Positions 8,624-18,667 of a DNA stretch of 64,000 nucleotides are shown piece after piece. The notes beneath the pieces are model-generated. The model searched no databases and was not told the DNA's origin. It worked only from the letters and a program-made list of their open reading frames with translations. A program made the position numbers and the translations under genes. Location of the stretch: contig NZ_LRPB01000023.1 of NCBI RefSeq assembly GCF_001592945.1, forward strand, positions 186,001 through 250,000, given 5' to 3'. Numbering within the stretch: position 1 is the first letter of the stretch; every line of letters begins with the position of its first letter. Origin of the DNA: Roseivirga seohaensis. GTDB lineage: Bacteria; Bacteroidota; Bacteroidia; Cytophagales; Cyclobacteriaceae.

Positions 8624-8836
8624 AAATGAAAGCTAATAGATTTTTAAACGCTTTGCTAGTAGAGTTGAACCCTTATTGTTCAATAGGTTGAATTCTCTTC
8701 ATGTAAATACTAAAATTCACCAATAATAAAAACTAACCCTCTCCAAAACTTAAGTTTTAGTTGTATATTCCAAGGCGTTTAAAACCAATTAAACGGCAGT
8801 GTTACTTCAAATCAATTTAAAGAAGGTTAATTCAAT

Positions 8837-10336
8837 ATGAAGGGTATCCGTAAGCTAAGTTTAGCGTTTATCATTTGCTTAAGTTTTGGTTGTAAGCAGA
8901 AGGCCGTTATTGAAGAGGTTATCATTCCAGAAAAAAATGAAGTCGCCTTTTTTGTTAATAACTATAGTGATTCGCCCATCAGAATCAGGTTTTTCAGAAG
9001 TATAGCCGATAGCCTTGAGGCGGACTATTATGCTTACCAAGGAAAAGATACGCTTAACATTCCCATTTATCAGCCAGAAGTCGTTCTTATAAGCCATAGG
9101 AACATTTATAGCGATAGCCTTTATGTGACTAAAGGCGATTCAATTCATATTCTGCTGCCACAAAGTGGAGAAGCCTTTCAATTAAGTGGTGGCAAAAAGA
9201 GCATATCAACATCAAGCTCTAAACAGGCATACCTCGACTCGCTATATAGGTTATACACGATTTCAAACAACAAATTTAAACCTATCGAGATCAACTCAGA
9301 TTTTGAAAAAATAAACCTTGGGTTTCCCCTCACTCTCAATAAAGATCTGCTTAAAACCAACCCAGATGCGTTTAATTTACTTGTTGAAGGTCTTTTGGAT
9401 AAACTTTCGGAACAAAGAATAGAACAAGAGGGGACTTCTGGATTGAGTGACTTGAATGAACTTAAACTAGACTTAGAAAAAAGAATGGCCTTTTATAGAC
9501 TAATGAGCCTTCTGCGCTGGACAAAAAGTCAAGAAATCAGAAGCAAGGCTTTCTCTTCTGATTTGTTCACTAGTGAGTTTATAATGAACAGTCGTTTTGG
9601 CATGGGTTATTTTCAAAATTTTATCATACAAGTAGTGCTAGAAGGTAAAACTGATCGCAGTAGGTCAATGGAATACATCAATTACAAAGAGGCTTACGAT
9701 AAACTTCCCAACCATATGCCTGAAGGAGAACTTTTGAAGTTAGGCCGAGAAACATCTTTATTTAAGATGGTGGAATATAAGGAGCCGTATGTTGAAATCT
9801 CCGATTACCTGAATGAGTATATGATGACTTATCAGGACTCTACTTTTTTAGAAGAGTTTACTGAGCAATTCCTTTTGGGCTATGAAAAGCAAATCAATGA
9901 GAAAGTTGGATTGAACTTGTTAAAAGCAGACGGCAGTGTAATCCGATTCCAAGACATTTTAATCAAACACAAGGGCAAAGTAATTTACATTGACTATTGG
10001 GCGAGCTGGTGCGCGCCATGTATAGAGGCCATGCCTTATGCTGAAGCGCTTAGAAAAGAGTATGCAAATGAGGATATCGTTTTCGTTTACCTCTCTTCCG
10101 ACAACGACCAAAGTGCGTGGAAAAAGGCCGCTGAAAAATATGGACTCAGTAATTATGAAAATAGCTTTCTTAGCTTAAACCACAGCAGTTCAGAGTTTAT
10201 AAAAGCACTTCAAATACAGTCAATTCCTCGATACTTAATTTATGATGCCAATGGACGTTTGGTAGAAAAAAATGCGCCAGGGCCAAAAGACCCGTCTATT
10301 AAAGAAATGTTGGAGAAGTATATTCCTCATAACTGA
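8837..10336 (+). CDS. TlpA-like thioredoxin-fold lipoprotein
   Basis: 499 residues. A lipoprotein signal ends in LSFGC (Cys19). Residues about 20-340 form a helix-rich N-terminal region with no clear named domain, and about 355-499 form a TlpA/ResA-type thioredoxin domain with the redox motif WCAPC near residue 391 and the cis-Pro region SIPRYLIY. It probably acts in the periplasm, anchored to a membrane, reducing or isomerising disulfides; this large N-terminal-extension type is common in Bacteroidota. It is the first gene of a three-gene cluster, 6 bases ahead of the CPD-like gene. A second paralogue two genes on has the same architecture. Confidence 0.88.
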   Translation: MKGIRKLSLAFIICLSFGCKQKAVIEEVIIPEKNEVAFFVNNYSDSPIRIRFFRSIADSLEADYYAYQGKDTLNIPIYQPEVVLISHRNIYSDSLYVTKGDSIHILLPQSGEAFQLSGGKKSISTSSSKQAYLDSLYRLYTISNNKFKPIEINSDFEKINLGFPLTLNKDLLKTNPDAFNLLVEGLLDKLSEQRIEQEGTSGLSDLNELKLDLEKRMAFYRLMSLLRWTKSQEIRSKAFSSDLFTSEFIMNSRFGMGYFQNFIIQVVLEGKTDRSRSMEYINYKEAYDKLPNHMPEGELLKLGRETSLFKMVEYKEPYVEISDYLNEYMMTYQDSTFLEEFTEQFLLGYEKQINEKVGLNLLKADGSVIRFQDILIKHKGKVIYIDYWASWCAPCIEAMPYAEALRKEYANEDIVFVYLSSDNDQSAWKKAAEKYGLSNYENSFLSLNHSSSEFIKALQIQSIPRYLIYDANGRLVEKNAPGPKDPSIKEMLEKYIPHN

Positions 10337-10342
10337 TTCAAT

Positions 10343-11554
10343 ATGAAAAGAACTATCGTACTTCTGCTCTATGTTTTTATTGTGACTTTTGCTCAAGCCC
10401 AAGAGGCTAACAAAATCACATTAAAGGCCTTTATTGTCGATAAATCCAATCAGCAACCGATAGAAAACGTCATCGTGTTTTTGCAGGAAAATAACCACAT
10501 CGGTAAGCTTGTGGATTCAACAGGCATTTTTAGCTTATCATTTGATAGTTCTTTTCTCAACGATACACTATTGGTTTCGGTGTTAGGTTACAAACAAAGG
10601 CTGATTCCTTTAAAGGACATTTCATATACAGACATTCCTTTTAAAATTGAGCTTTCTCCCAACGCAATCATCCTCAAAGACTTTATTGTTGAAGGAAAGA
10701 AAATCGAAATACTTCCGATACTCGAAAAAACATTCGACCTCTTTGGCACGAATTACCCCAATCGCGCACATATGCTAGATGGCTATTATAGATCCCTTTT
10801 TACGGAAGGAGATAAGATAACCAAGGTTACTGAAGCTGACTTTTCGCTACAAGATGCTGGGTATAAAAAACCAGCCAAGGATAACGTCAAGATAAAGCTC
10901 AATGAAATAAGGGAAACCACCGATTCAGGAAATATAGACAGTACTGCCATTCGGTTTTTCAATAGAGTAAGCACCGTTCGAGAGGCGCCCGTTAATCCAA
11001 TTCAGAACGTTTACGAAAGAAACTACATTCGCCTTTTTAATAACCCATCAACGGTATTTGGTTCATTTAAAAATATAGAAAGCAAAAAGTTCGAGGTTTT
11101 AGAATTCAACGATTCCATATGTCATATTTCTTACCCAACGCTTTGGGGCAGCACCACCATTAAAATTGATCTGAGGGACTATGTCATTTTGGAGTTTAGG
11201 CGATTTCAATACAACCAAGAACACCTTGTGAATGACGTTGAAGTGAAATTTCAGAAGGTAGAAGGTCGCTATTATCCCAAATCCATTAAGAGCGTTAGCC
11301 CTCGTTTTATCAACAGAAATTCGGACGATGACGAAATGGAAATTCATTATATAGAATTTCCGAACGTGCATACGGATGACTTCAAAAAAATCAAATTCAA
11401 GGAAATTACTCCAAGAGATAATAGCTTACCCGAGTTACCTTACCATTCAGGGTTTTGGGAAACCTACCCGATTTTACTACCCGATTGGGTGAAGGAAAGC
11501 CTAAAAAATAAGCAGCCCTTAGACCAGCAGTTTATCAAAAAGACATCGAACTAA
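10343..11554 (+). CDS. Secreted CPD-like (carboxypeptidase-regulatory-like) protein
   Basis: 403 residues with a signal peptide (MKRTIVLLLYVFIVTFAQAQ). The N-terminal domain (about 24-110) is a CarboxypepD_reg-like fold: LKAFIVDKSNQQPIENVIVF, then VDSTGIFSLSF and VSVLGYKQRL. The remaining 290 residues are beta-rich and resemble the C-terminal part of other Bacteroidota proteins that pair a CPD module with an uncharacterised periplasmic domain; no catalytic motif was recognised. It is sandwiched between two TlpA-like lipoprotein genes (6 bases after the first, 13 before the second), so all three are probably co-transcribed and may act on one envelope substrate. Confidence 0.75.
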   Translation: MKRTIVLLLYVFIVTFAQAQEANKITLKAFIVDKSNQQPIENVIVFLQENNHIGKLVDSTGIFSLSFDSSFLNDTLLVSVLGYKQRLIPLKDISYTDIPFKIELSPNAIILKDFIVEGKKIEILPILEKTFDLFGTNYPNRAHMLDGYYRSLFTEGDKITKVTEADFSLQDAGYKKPAKDNVKIKLNEIRETTDSGNIDSTAIRFFNRVSTVREAPVNPIQNVYERNYIRLFNNPSTVFGSFKNIESKKFEVLEFNDSICHISYPTLWGSTTIKIDLRDYVILEFRRFQYNQEHLVNDVEVKFQKVEGRYYPKSIKSVSPRFINRNSDDDEMEIHYIEFPNVHTDDFKKIKFKEITPRDNSLPELPYHSGFWETYPILLPDWVKESLKNKQPLDQQFIKKTSN

Positions 11555-11567
11555 CTCATTAAAAAAT

Positions 11568-13031
11568 ATGAGGTACTCTCTTCTGATTCTTGCTCTGTTT
11601 GCAACAGTTGTCTCATGCTAAAAAGCCACTGTAGACCATAGCAAAAAGGCCATTGTACTTGAGTTTTCTGATCAAGCAATCATATCCCTTATTCGCAAAG
11701 GAGCTCTAAAGTTTCATTATATCAACGATGACTTATTGGAGAAAGAGATACGCTTTGACTCGGCAGACAACGGAAATATAAAAAGCATCACTCCTCTCGA
11801 TAAAGCTTTGTCTATCCAAGCATCCTATAACCGAAAGAGCCAAAACCTTTCACTCTTTGGTTCGCAAAGGTTGAATATACTTCCAGATAGCATTTCCTTC
11901 TATTTTCAACCCAACGATCAAAGCTTCGATTATATAGCATATAGAGACTCAGCACTGTTTTCAAATACGATTTCAAGTGAATCCTATTTTTATGATTTCC
12001 TAAATTTTAAGAACTCCGATCAAAACAAAATTCAACCCCAAAACGAGGGTGAAGAGCTAGACAAAGACATTCTTAACTTAAAGGAGAAAGCTTTAATAGA
12101 GATCAGCAAAGAGGCATATCTGCTTGATTCCTTGTTAAGGGAACAAAAACTTACTGTAAAAGCCTACTATTACTACACTTGGCTAAATGAGCTTGACAAA
12201 TTCAAGATTTTACTCAACGCCAATGATATTGCTAATGAAAATCCCATGCCGCTCGATTCATTCTTTCGCTCCACTATTTATGATGAAGATTCCATTCAGT
12301 TGATTTATCATGCGTTTGAGTACCGCGAATTAATGACCACCATCTACACTAAACATTTCGCTCCATCTCAACCCATTTATACCAAAGAAGACCTTGATCA
12401 TGTGCTTTCGCCTATTCTGACCAATCAAAGCATTCCCGCAATGGAAAAAACAATGATCAGCCGAATAGCATTGCTTGAGAACCTTCCCAAATTATCGGTT
12501 GAAGGGGAAACAATAATGGTTGAGCAATACAGCCAAAACCACAATGATACCGTATTCAGAGCATACTATAATTCGAGTAAAATCAATCCAAAAACACTTG
12601 ATTTATCTTCGAGGCTAATTGACTCTGATCAAAAGGAAATAGGGTTGGAAGAGCTGATTAAAGTCAATAGAGGAAAGGTTATTTACCTAGATTTTTGGGC
12701 TACCTGGTGCCTTCCGTGCTATCAGCAGTTTCCATATATCGAATCACTTATAGCAAAGTACCATCCGTCAGAGTTTATGTACATCCATATTTCGGTTGAT
12801 GATGATTACGAAAAATGGCTAAGTGTAATTCAGAAATACGGTATCAAAGAGAATAGCTATATTATTAAGCAGGGAATAAGCACAAAGCTCTTTGAACAAC
12901 TCAATCTCAATTCAATTCCTAGGTATTTACTTTTAGACAGCAAGGGAGAAATAGTTCACCTGAATGCACCAAGACCTTCTTCAACTCAAGTAGAGAATCT
13001 GATAGTCAGAGAAATTCAAGGTAATTCCTGA
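11568..13031 (+). pseudogene. TlpA-like lipoprotein gene broken by an in-frame stop after the lipobox
   Basis: The frame starts at ATG 11568 with a lipoprotein signal peptide (MRYSLLILALFATVVSC) and meets TAA at 11619-11621, the codon right after the lipobox Cys. The same frame then stays open for about 470 codons to 13031. It encodes a helix-rich region and a TlpA thioredoxin domain with WCLPC near codon 380 and SIPRYLLLD, parallel to the paralogue at 8837-10336. The total length (487 codons) matches that paralogue. A single substitution (for example AAA or CAA to TAA) explains the break. Internal initiation at TTG 11736 would give a 431-residue protein without an export signal, which is unlikely to work. 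Probably a very recent null allele or a sequencing error; read-through cannot be excluded. Confidence 0.75.
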
Positions 13032-13043
13032 TAAGGCAATCAA

Positions 13044-14315
13044 TCACCTCGAAAGCACCTGAGTTCTGTGCATGTCCATTTTAAGGAGCACAAAAAGCAT
13101 TATAGTAAATGACCAAAGGGATGAGCCTCCATAGCTAAAGAAGGGCAACGGAATACCCACCACAGGAAACAAGCCAATGGTCATGGCTATATTAATGGTG
13201 AAGTGAAAGAAGATAATTGCAGCAACCGAATAGCCATAAAAGCGTGCAAATTTAAACTTCTGCCGTTCGGCAATTACTGTAATCCTAATCATCAGAAAAA
13301 CAAATAATGCAATCACCACGAAGCTTCCGAGCCAACCGTGTTCTTCAGCCAAAGTGCTAAAAATAAAGTCGGTGCTTTGTTCTGGTACGTAACCGTATTT
13401 GGTTTGTGTTCCTTCTAAAAAACCTTTGCCAGAAAAGCCGCCAGAGCCAATAGCAATTTTAGATTGATTAAGATTATAACCCGCGCCTAAAGGATCTACT
13501 GAATTGGAATCGAAGATGACAAGGATTCTATCTTTTTGATATTTCGGCACAAGATTTTCAAAAGCATACCCGAAGCCATAGGAGAAGCCCACACTGAGAA
13601 GGGCCAACAGCGAGGTAATTACAATATTCGAAACGGACCGTGATGTTACTAGAATCCAAATTATGCCCACAACAAGAACAATGATAATTATAATAGTAAT
13701 TGGTAATAAAAGCGTAAGCACCCCAAGCAGTGCAAATGAACCTGCTACTATTAAATAAATAGCTGGCAAGCCTTCTCTAAAAAGCGGAAGAACAAAAGCA
13801 AAATACACTAACGATGAACCCAAATCGGGTTGAAGCATTATAAATCCAACCGGTAAGAAGATGATGAAGAAGGCCATCAACTGATGTTTGAATTCGGTAA
13901 GCTTAACGTTATTGTTAGAAATATACCTAGCCAGCAAAAGTGCAGTGGCCAACTTGGTAAACTCTGAAGGTTGAAGTCGAAAAATTCCTAAGTCGAACCA
14001 AGCCCTTGCTCCGTTAATTTTAGCTCCAAAGACTAAAACTGCCATCAGCAAGAGGATAAATAGTGCGTAGAGATAAGGCGCAAAAGATTCGTAAATACGA
14101 AAATCCATCAGGAGGATGACAATAATGAGTATTACCGAACCACCAATGAATAAAAGCTGTCGGCCTGAACTTAGACTTACATCGAAAATATTAAAAGCAG
14201 TTTCAGGGTCGTAAACCGATGCGAAAATATTGAACCAGCCCATCACCACAAGAATGATGTACAGGAAAACAATGGGCCAATCTAGGTTTTTTAATATGGA
14301 ATCTCTTCTTCTCAC
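13044..14315 (-). CDS. rodA: Rod-shape peptidoglycan glycosyltransferase RodA
   Basis: 423 residues of the FtsW/RodA/SpoVE (SEDS) family. It is polytopic with about ten membrane segments, and the conserved late region GIPLPFFSYGGSSLW plus INGARAWFDLGIFRLQPSEF (the Trp-Phe and QPSE signature) are present. RodA polymerises lipid II glycan strands together with PBP2, whose gene lies directly upstream and overlaps it by 4 bases (GTGA), so the two are translationally coupled. The protein is some 50 residues longer than E. coli RodA because of an isoleucine-rich extra hydrophobic stretch near the middle. Last gene of the mre operon; convergent with the TlpA-like pseudogene 12 bases away. Confidence 0.95.
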   Translation of the reverse strand: MRRRDSILKNLDWPIVFLYIILVVMGWFNIFASVYDPETAFNIFDVSLSSGRQLLFIGGSVILIIVILLMDFRIYESFAPYLYALFILLLMAVLVFGAKINGARAWFDLGIFRLQPSEFTKLATALLLARYISNNNVKLTEFKHQLMAFFIIFLPVGFIMLQPDLGSSLVYFAFVLPLFREGLPAIYLIVAGSFALLGVLTLLLPITIIIIIVLVVGIIWILVTSRSVSNIVITSLLALLSVGFSYGFGYAFENLVPKYQKDRILVIFDSNSVDPLGAGYNLNQSKIAIGSGGFSGKGFLEGTQTKYGYVPEQSTDFIFSTLAEEHGWLGSFVVIALFVFLMIRITVIAERQKFKFARFYGYSVAAIIFFHFTINIAMTIGLFPVVGIPLPFFSYGGSSLWSFTIMLFVLLKMDMHRTQVLSR

Positions 14316-16192
14316 TGTTGCTCTAAGGCAATCTTTCTAGCCTTTTCCTGTTTCTTTCTTTCTATTTCTCTTTTCTGTTCTTCGTCTAAGAAGTCACCTT
14401 TGAGCACATACTCCTCTCTATTTCTCCAGTCCTTTTCTATATAACCCTTAAGGTACATTTCCATTACAAGACTGGCGGTGGTAGCTGCGGCTCGTCCGCC
14501 CCAACCCGCATTTTCGATATACACCGCAATGGCAATTTTTGGATCATCTACTGGTGCAAAAGCCATAAATACGGAATGGTCTAAGGTCTCGTCTTTCGCT
14601 CCATTTTCAGCCGTTCCGGTTTTACTAGCAATTACAATATCCTTAATAGGTGCTCTAGTAGTAGCTTGAGCCGAACGTTTCATTCCCTCAATAATAGCTG
14701 GGTAATAATCGGAGCCTTTTCCTGTATACTTCTTTTCAAATTGCTTTAAAGTTACGGTACCGTCTTTCTCAAACCCCTTTACTAAATGCGGCTGTATGTA
14801 ATAGCCACGATTGGCGATAATAGCAGCTAGATTAGCCACCTGTAATGGAGTAACCAATATTTCTCCTTGACCTATTGATAAGGATTGAACCGTGCTATAG
14901 CCCCAGTTCTTGTTTACATAAATCTTATCGTAATAATCAACATCGGGTATTAGGCCAGAAGCCTCTCCGGGGATATCGATACCCAACGGAGCACCAAAGC
15001 CAAATTTCTTTACGGCATCTGCCCACAGCGCTAGACCTATTCTTGAATCAGCAATATAATTAGGGTTCTTTCTTTGAACTACTAGCCTCCTCATTACTTC
15101 AAGAAAATAGTTGTTAGAAGACTTTTCAATACCTCTGGCTACATCATAGTAGCCTGCTGGGGCGTGGTCGCCAATTCCACTTAAATCAACATAGATTTGT
15201 TCATTCGGTTTAATCACTCCTTCATCTAAAGCAATAAGTGCCTGAACCGTTTTAAATACCGAGCCCGCAGGGTAAGTAGCCATATGCGCCCTATTGAATA
15301 AAAGTTTAGCGCTGTCTGATGCTATTTTTCCGTAGTTCTTACCAAACTCTCTTCCCGACAACATTTTTGGCTCATAAGTGGGGGCGGTAGCCATTACCAA
15401 TACTTCCCCTGTGGAAGGGTCTATTGCAACAATACTCCCTGTTTTGCCCTTAAGTAGCTTTTCAGCATAGGTCTGTAATTCAAGATCAATAGTGGTGATT
15501 AGGTTTGTACCTGGTACAGAAACGGTGTCGAGCGCTCCATCTTTAAAGGATCCCTTTTCAATTCCTCTTACATTTACTTGCTTATAGCTTACCCCTCGTT
15601 TACCACTTAAGAGTCTTTCATATTGCTCTTCTAAACCAGTAATTCCAATATTATCGCCCGATCTGTAATAGCCAGTAGTGTCTCTGTCTAATTGACGTCT
15701 GCTAATTTCACCCGTATAGCCAAGCTCGTTGGCCAAAACTGGACTAGTGTAGCCTCTTACTGTTCTTGGGTTTACAAAAAAACCGCTGTATTTATAAAGT
15801 AGATCTTGAATTTTACCGTATTCCTCATGCGATATTTTCTTTAGAAATACAGAGGGTTTCACTCGCGAATACGTCCTCGCGGTTTTCATGTTCTCCAAAA
15901 AAACTTCTTTTTCTATTCCCAAGAGCTCGCAAAACTCGGTGGTATCGGCAATAGCAACATCTTTTGGAACGACCATGAGGTCGTAGACGGGTTCGTTATA
16001 AACTATGAGTTGTTTATTTCTATCGTAAATAAGGCCGCGAAAAGGGTATTGAACAATGGGCTGAATAATATTTCGCTCGGCCTTGGTTCTGTAATCTTTA
16101 TCTAATACCTGAATAGCAAACAACTTGATCAGAAAAACTAATCCAATCAAAACAAACGCACCTTGTATAATATACCTTCTGTTGTCCCACAT
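14312..16192 (-). CDS. mrdA: Penicillin-binding protein 2 (class B transpeptidase)
   Basis: 626 residues. One N-terminal membrane helix (about 8-28) is followed by a PBP dimerisation/pedestal domain and a transpeptidase domain. Active-site motifs: SxxK as AGSVFKTVQ, SxN as SSNNYF, and KTG as ASKTGTAENG. It crosslinks peptidoglycan during elongation as the partner of RodA. The start ATG overlaps the mreD stop by one base, and its stop overlaps rodA by four. The C-terminus ends in a short charged tail rich in Lys and Glu. Its place after mreBCD confirms an elongasome rather than divisome (FtsI) role. Confidence 0.95.
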   Translation of the reverse strand: MWDNRRYIIQGAFVLIGLVFLIKLFAIQVLDKDYRTKAERNIIQPIVQYPFRGLIYDRNKQLIVYNEPVYDLMVVPKDVAIADTTEFCELLGIEKEVFLENMKTARTYSRVKPSVFLKKISHEEYGKIQDLLYKYSGFFVNPRTVRGYTSPVLANELGYTGEISRRQLDRDTTGYYRSGDNIGITGLEEQYERLLSGKRGVSYKQVNVRGIEKGSFKDGALDTVSVPGTNLITTIDLELQTYAEKLLKGKTGSIVAIDPSTGEVLVMATAPTYEPKMLSGREFGKNYGKIASDSAKLLFNRAHMATYPAGSVFKTVQALIALDEGVIKPNEQIYVDLSGIGDHAPAGYYDVARGIEKSSNNYFLEVMRRLVVQRKNPNYIADSRIGLALWADAVKKFGFGAPLGIDIPGEASGLIPDVDYYDKIYVNKNWGYSTVQSLSIGQGEILVTPLQVANLAAIIANRGYYIQPHLVKGFEKDGTVTLKQFEKKYTGKGSDYYPAIIEGMKRSAQATTRAPIKDIVIASKTGTAENGAKDETLDHSVFMAFAPVDDPKIAIAVYIENAGWGGRAAATTASLVMEMYLKGYIEKDWRNREEYVLKGDFLDEEQKREIERKKQEKARKIALEQQ

Positions 16193-16707
16193 TACCGCTT
16201 CGCCTTAGAGTAAAAAAGATACTGAATAGCGATCATAAAAACCAGTGAGATAAGAGCCGTAACGGCAGATTTAAGGATTGAAATCCCTACCAGCTGGTTT
16301 CCTCCTGATTCAATTAAGAATACGGTTAAAGCATGAATAAAGATTAAAGGTAGCGCGTAGATAACAAACCAACCAAGACCGTAATTGGTAATCATCGGCA
16401 AATCATTAACTTCATAGCCACTTCTAGGCTTATTCCATTTCATCCAATAAGGACGAAGAAACGTTATCAGAACGCAGGCAAAAGCATGAATACCAAGCGT
16501 ATTATAAAATAAATCGACAATTAGGCCTGCTATTAACCCAATGATCATAGCCGAGGCGAAGCCAATTTCTAAAGGTAGGAATAGCAAAAACATAAGGTAT
16601 AGAAAGCAAAACCCAATACCGAAAATCACAAAGTATTTCAGAATTAGTACCTGAAAAATCATCAGCAGGATTGCTGTAACAGTCAATATGATCAGGTTTC
16701 TACTCAT
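16192..16707 (-). CDS. mreD: Rod-shape-determining protein MreD
   Basis: 171 residues, almost entirely hydrophobic with five to six predicted membrane helices, the expected size and character for MreD. Sequence conservation in MreD is poor, so the call relies on topology and position: it lies between mreC (8-base overlap) and mrdA (1-base overlap). MreD is an inner-membrane component of the elongasome that balances MreC in activating PBP2-RodA. Confidence 0.88.
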   Translation of the reverse strand: MSRNLIILTVTAILLMIFQVLILKYFVIFGIGFCFLYLMFLLFLPLEIGFASAMIIGLIAGLIVDLFYNTLGIHAFACVLITFLRPYWMKWNKPRSGYEVNDLPMITNYGLGWFVIYALPLIFIHALTVFLIESGGNQLVGISILKSAVTALISLVFMIAIQYLFYSKAKR

Positions 16708-17554
16708 TAAAGTCTACAGGGTTGTTTAAAGAAACTGAGTCCTCTTCCTCCTTATATATATTCTCTATAACATACACATAGGCCAGTGTTCCAAAGTCCA
16801 CACTTAAGGATACTTCGATTTCCAAATCGCGCTGATTAGGGTCGGGCTTAACACTGGCCACAGTTCCAATCATAATATCCTTTGGGTAAACAGCATTAAA
16901 GCTAGAAGTCACAACCGTATCGCCCACTTGAACATTATCTTCTCTAGTAATGTATAAGAGTTTTGCTACCCTTGGGTTACGCCCATCACCATCCCACTGA
17001 ATAGTGGCCGTTCTGTTTGAATTCTTAAGTTTAGCCGAAACTTGATTTCTGGAATTCAGTAGCGAAATACCGCTAGAGTAGTTTTTAGATACCGTTCTAA
17101 TTTTACCCACTACCCCCTTCTGACTAATCACACCCATGCCCGTCTTAATACCATCATTACTTCCTTTATTAATTTTAAAGAAGTTATGACTTAAGCGAAT
17201 GGAATTGTCTACGATTTCGGCAGCAATTAGTCTGTAATGTACCGCATCAGTAGTATCGGTATCAATATCAAAGGTTTTGAGCGAATCTAATGGGGTTTCC
17301 GTTAGCTGTAACAACAGTGTTCGCAACCTGGCGTTTTCTTCGGCCAAATCGCTATTCACCTTTTTTAAGCTAAAGTAATCGCTTATGTTATTCGTTCTTT
17401 CATTAATATTTCCAACAAAGCCAGAGGCCACACTGAAGTACGCTGCTCTTTGGTAATTGTTATTTCGAACAATGATCCAAATACATAGTACCTCTAGGGT
17501 TAGAAATGTAAAAAACGCTCGGTATTTATAAAGAAAAGAAAATAACTGACCCAT
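16700..17554 (-). CDS. mreC: Rod-shape-determining protein MreC
   Basis: 284 residues. A short cytoplasmic N-terminus and one membrane helix (about 10-28) precede a coiled-coil segment near 55-80 (SDLAEENARLRTLLLQL) and the periplasmic beta-domain pair with GMGVISQKGVVGKI. This is standard MreC architecture. It links MreB filaments to PBP2 in the periplasm. It lies 6 bases after mreB and overlaps mreD by 8 bases. Confidence 0.93.
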   Translation of the reverse strand: MGQLFSFLYKYRAFFTFLTLEVLCIWIIVRNNNYQRAAYFSVASGFVGNINERTNNISDYFSLKKVNSDLAEENARLRTLLLQLTETPLDSLKTFDIDTDTTDAVHYRLIAAEIVDNSIRLSHNFFKINKGSNDGIKTGMGVISQKGVVGKIRTVSKNYSSGISLLNSRNQVSAKLKNSNRTATIQWDGDGRNPRVAKLLYITREDNVQVGDTVVTSSFNAVYPKDIMIGTVASVKPDPNQRDLEIEVSLSVDFGTLAYVYVIENIYKEEEDSVSLNNPVDFNE

Positions 17555-17560
17555 TCATTA

Positions 17561-18589
17561 TTAAGTCATTAACACCGCTCTATATTGATCAATGTTTTTT
17601 AAGGCTTCGCCTGTTCCGCGCACTACTGCTCTTAACGGATCGTCTGCAATATGAATTGGAAGTTTAGTTTTCAAGGCCAAACGTCTATCCAAACCTTTAA
17701 GCATTGCTCCACCACCTGTTAAGTGAATCCCACGATCATAAATATCGGCAGAAAGTTCTGGTGGTGAAATTTCAAGGGCTTTCAATACAGCTTCCTCAAT
17801 TTTAGAAACAGACTTATCTAGCGCGAAAGCGATTTCAGAATATGAAATTTTAATCACCTTAGGAATTCCTGTCATTAAATCACGACCTCGGATTTCGTAA
17901 TCGTCTGGTGCATCGTCTAACTCTGTTAAGGCTGACCCAATGGCGATTTTCACCTTTTCTGCAGATCGCTCTCCAATCAAAAGGTTGTGCTGTCTTCTCA
18001 TGTAGTCGAGAATATCTTTGGTAAAGGTATCTCCTGCTACTCTGATGGATTGGTCGCAAACAATTCCTGAAAGGGCAATTACCGCAATTTCGGTTGTACC
18101 CCCTCCAATATCTACAATCATTGAGCCCATTGGCTCGTCAATCTTTATTCCTGTACCAATGGCCGCAGCAATTGGTTCGTAAATCATGTATACCTCTTTG
18201 GCGTTCGCATGTTCGGCCGAATCTCGAACAGCCCTTTTTTCTACTTCGGTAATTCCAGAAGGGATACAAATCACCATTCGGTGCGATGATGGCATAAAGC
18301 TTCTTCGCTTTAAGTCAATCATTTTGATCATTCCTTTGATCATCAGTTCGGCAGCTTCGAAATCGGCAATTACACCGTCTTTCAAAGGGCGAATGGTTTT
18401 GATGTTTTCATGCGTTTTTTCGTGCATGTTCATTGCATCTCTACCTATGGCCAACACCTTGTTGGTATTTCTATCGATAGCAATAATAGACGGTTCGTCT
18501 ACAACGATTTTATCTTTATGTATGATCAGGGTATTTGCTGTACCCAAGTCAATTGCAATATCACTTGTCAGAAAGTCGAAAAAGCCCAT
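17561..18589 (-). CDS. mreB: Actin-like cell-shape protein MreB
   Basis: 342 residues, the usual length. Actin-ATPase motifs: phosphate 1 DLGTANTLI near the N-terminus, phosphate 2 VDIGGGTTEIAVI near 165, adenosine motif LTGGGAMLKG near 290. An N-terminal amphipathic membrane-binding segment (MGFFDFL) is present. MreB forms membrane-bound filaments that orient lateral wall synthesis. First gene of the mreB-mreC-mreD-mrdA-rodA operon; 78 bases separate it from purH upstream. The presence of a full elongasome predicts a rod-shaped cell. Confidence 0.97.
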   Translation of the reverse strand: MGFFDFLTSDIAIDLGTANTLIIHKDKIVVDEPSIIAIDRNTNKVLAIGRDAMNMHEKTHENIKTIRPLKDGVIADFEAAELMIKGMIKMIDLKRRSFMPSSHRMVICIPSGITEVEKRAVRDSAEHANAKEVYMIYEPIAAAIGTGIKIDEPMGSMIVDIGGGTTEIAVIALSGIVCDQSIRVAGDTFTKDILDYMRRQHNLLIGERSAEKVKIAIGSALTELDDAPDDYEIRGRDLMTGIPKVIKISYSEIAFALDKSVSKIEEAVLKALEISPPELSADIYDRGIHLTGGGAMLKGLDRRLALKTKLPIHIADDPLRAVVRGTGEALKNIDQYRAVLMT

Positions 18590-18667
18590 ATTCAGTCTTG
18601 TCTCCTATATTTTATATCCTTGAAAGTTACGAATTACTCGCAATTATCTAAGGGTTGAAAAATTCTT

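Noticed and set aside
11736-13031. Treating the TlpA-like frame as a normal gene starting at TTG 11736
   Set aside because: It would lose the export signal that matches its paralogue, and the signal lies in frame upstream behind a single stop codon.
18186-18623. Open frame of 145 codons on the plus strand inside mreB
   Set aside because: Antisense shadow of the well-supported mreB; no family signature.
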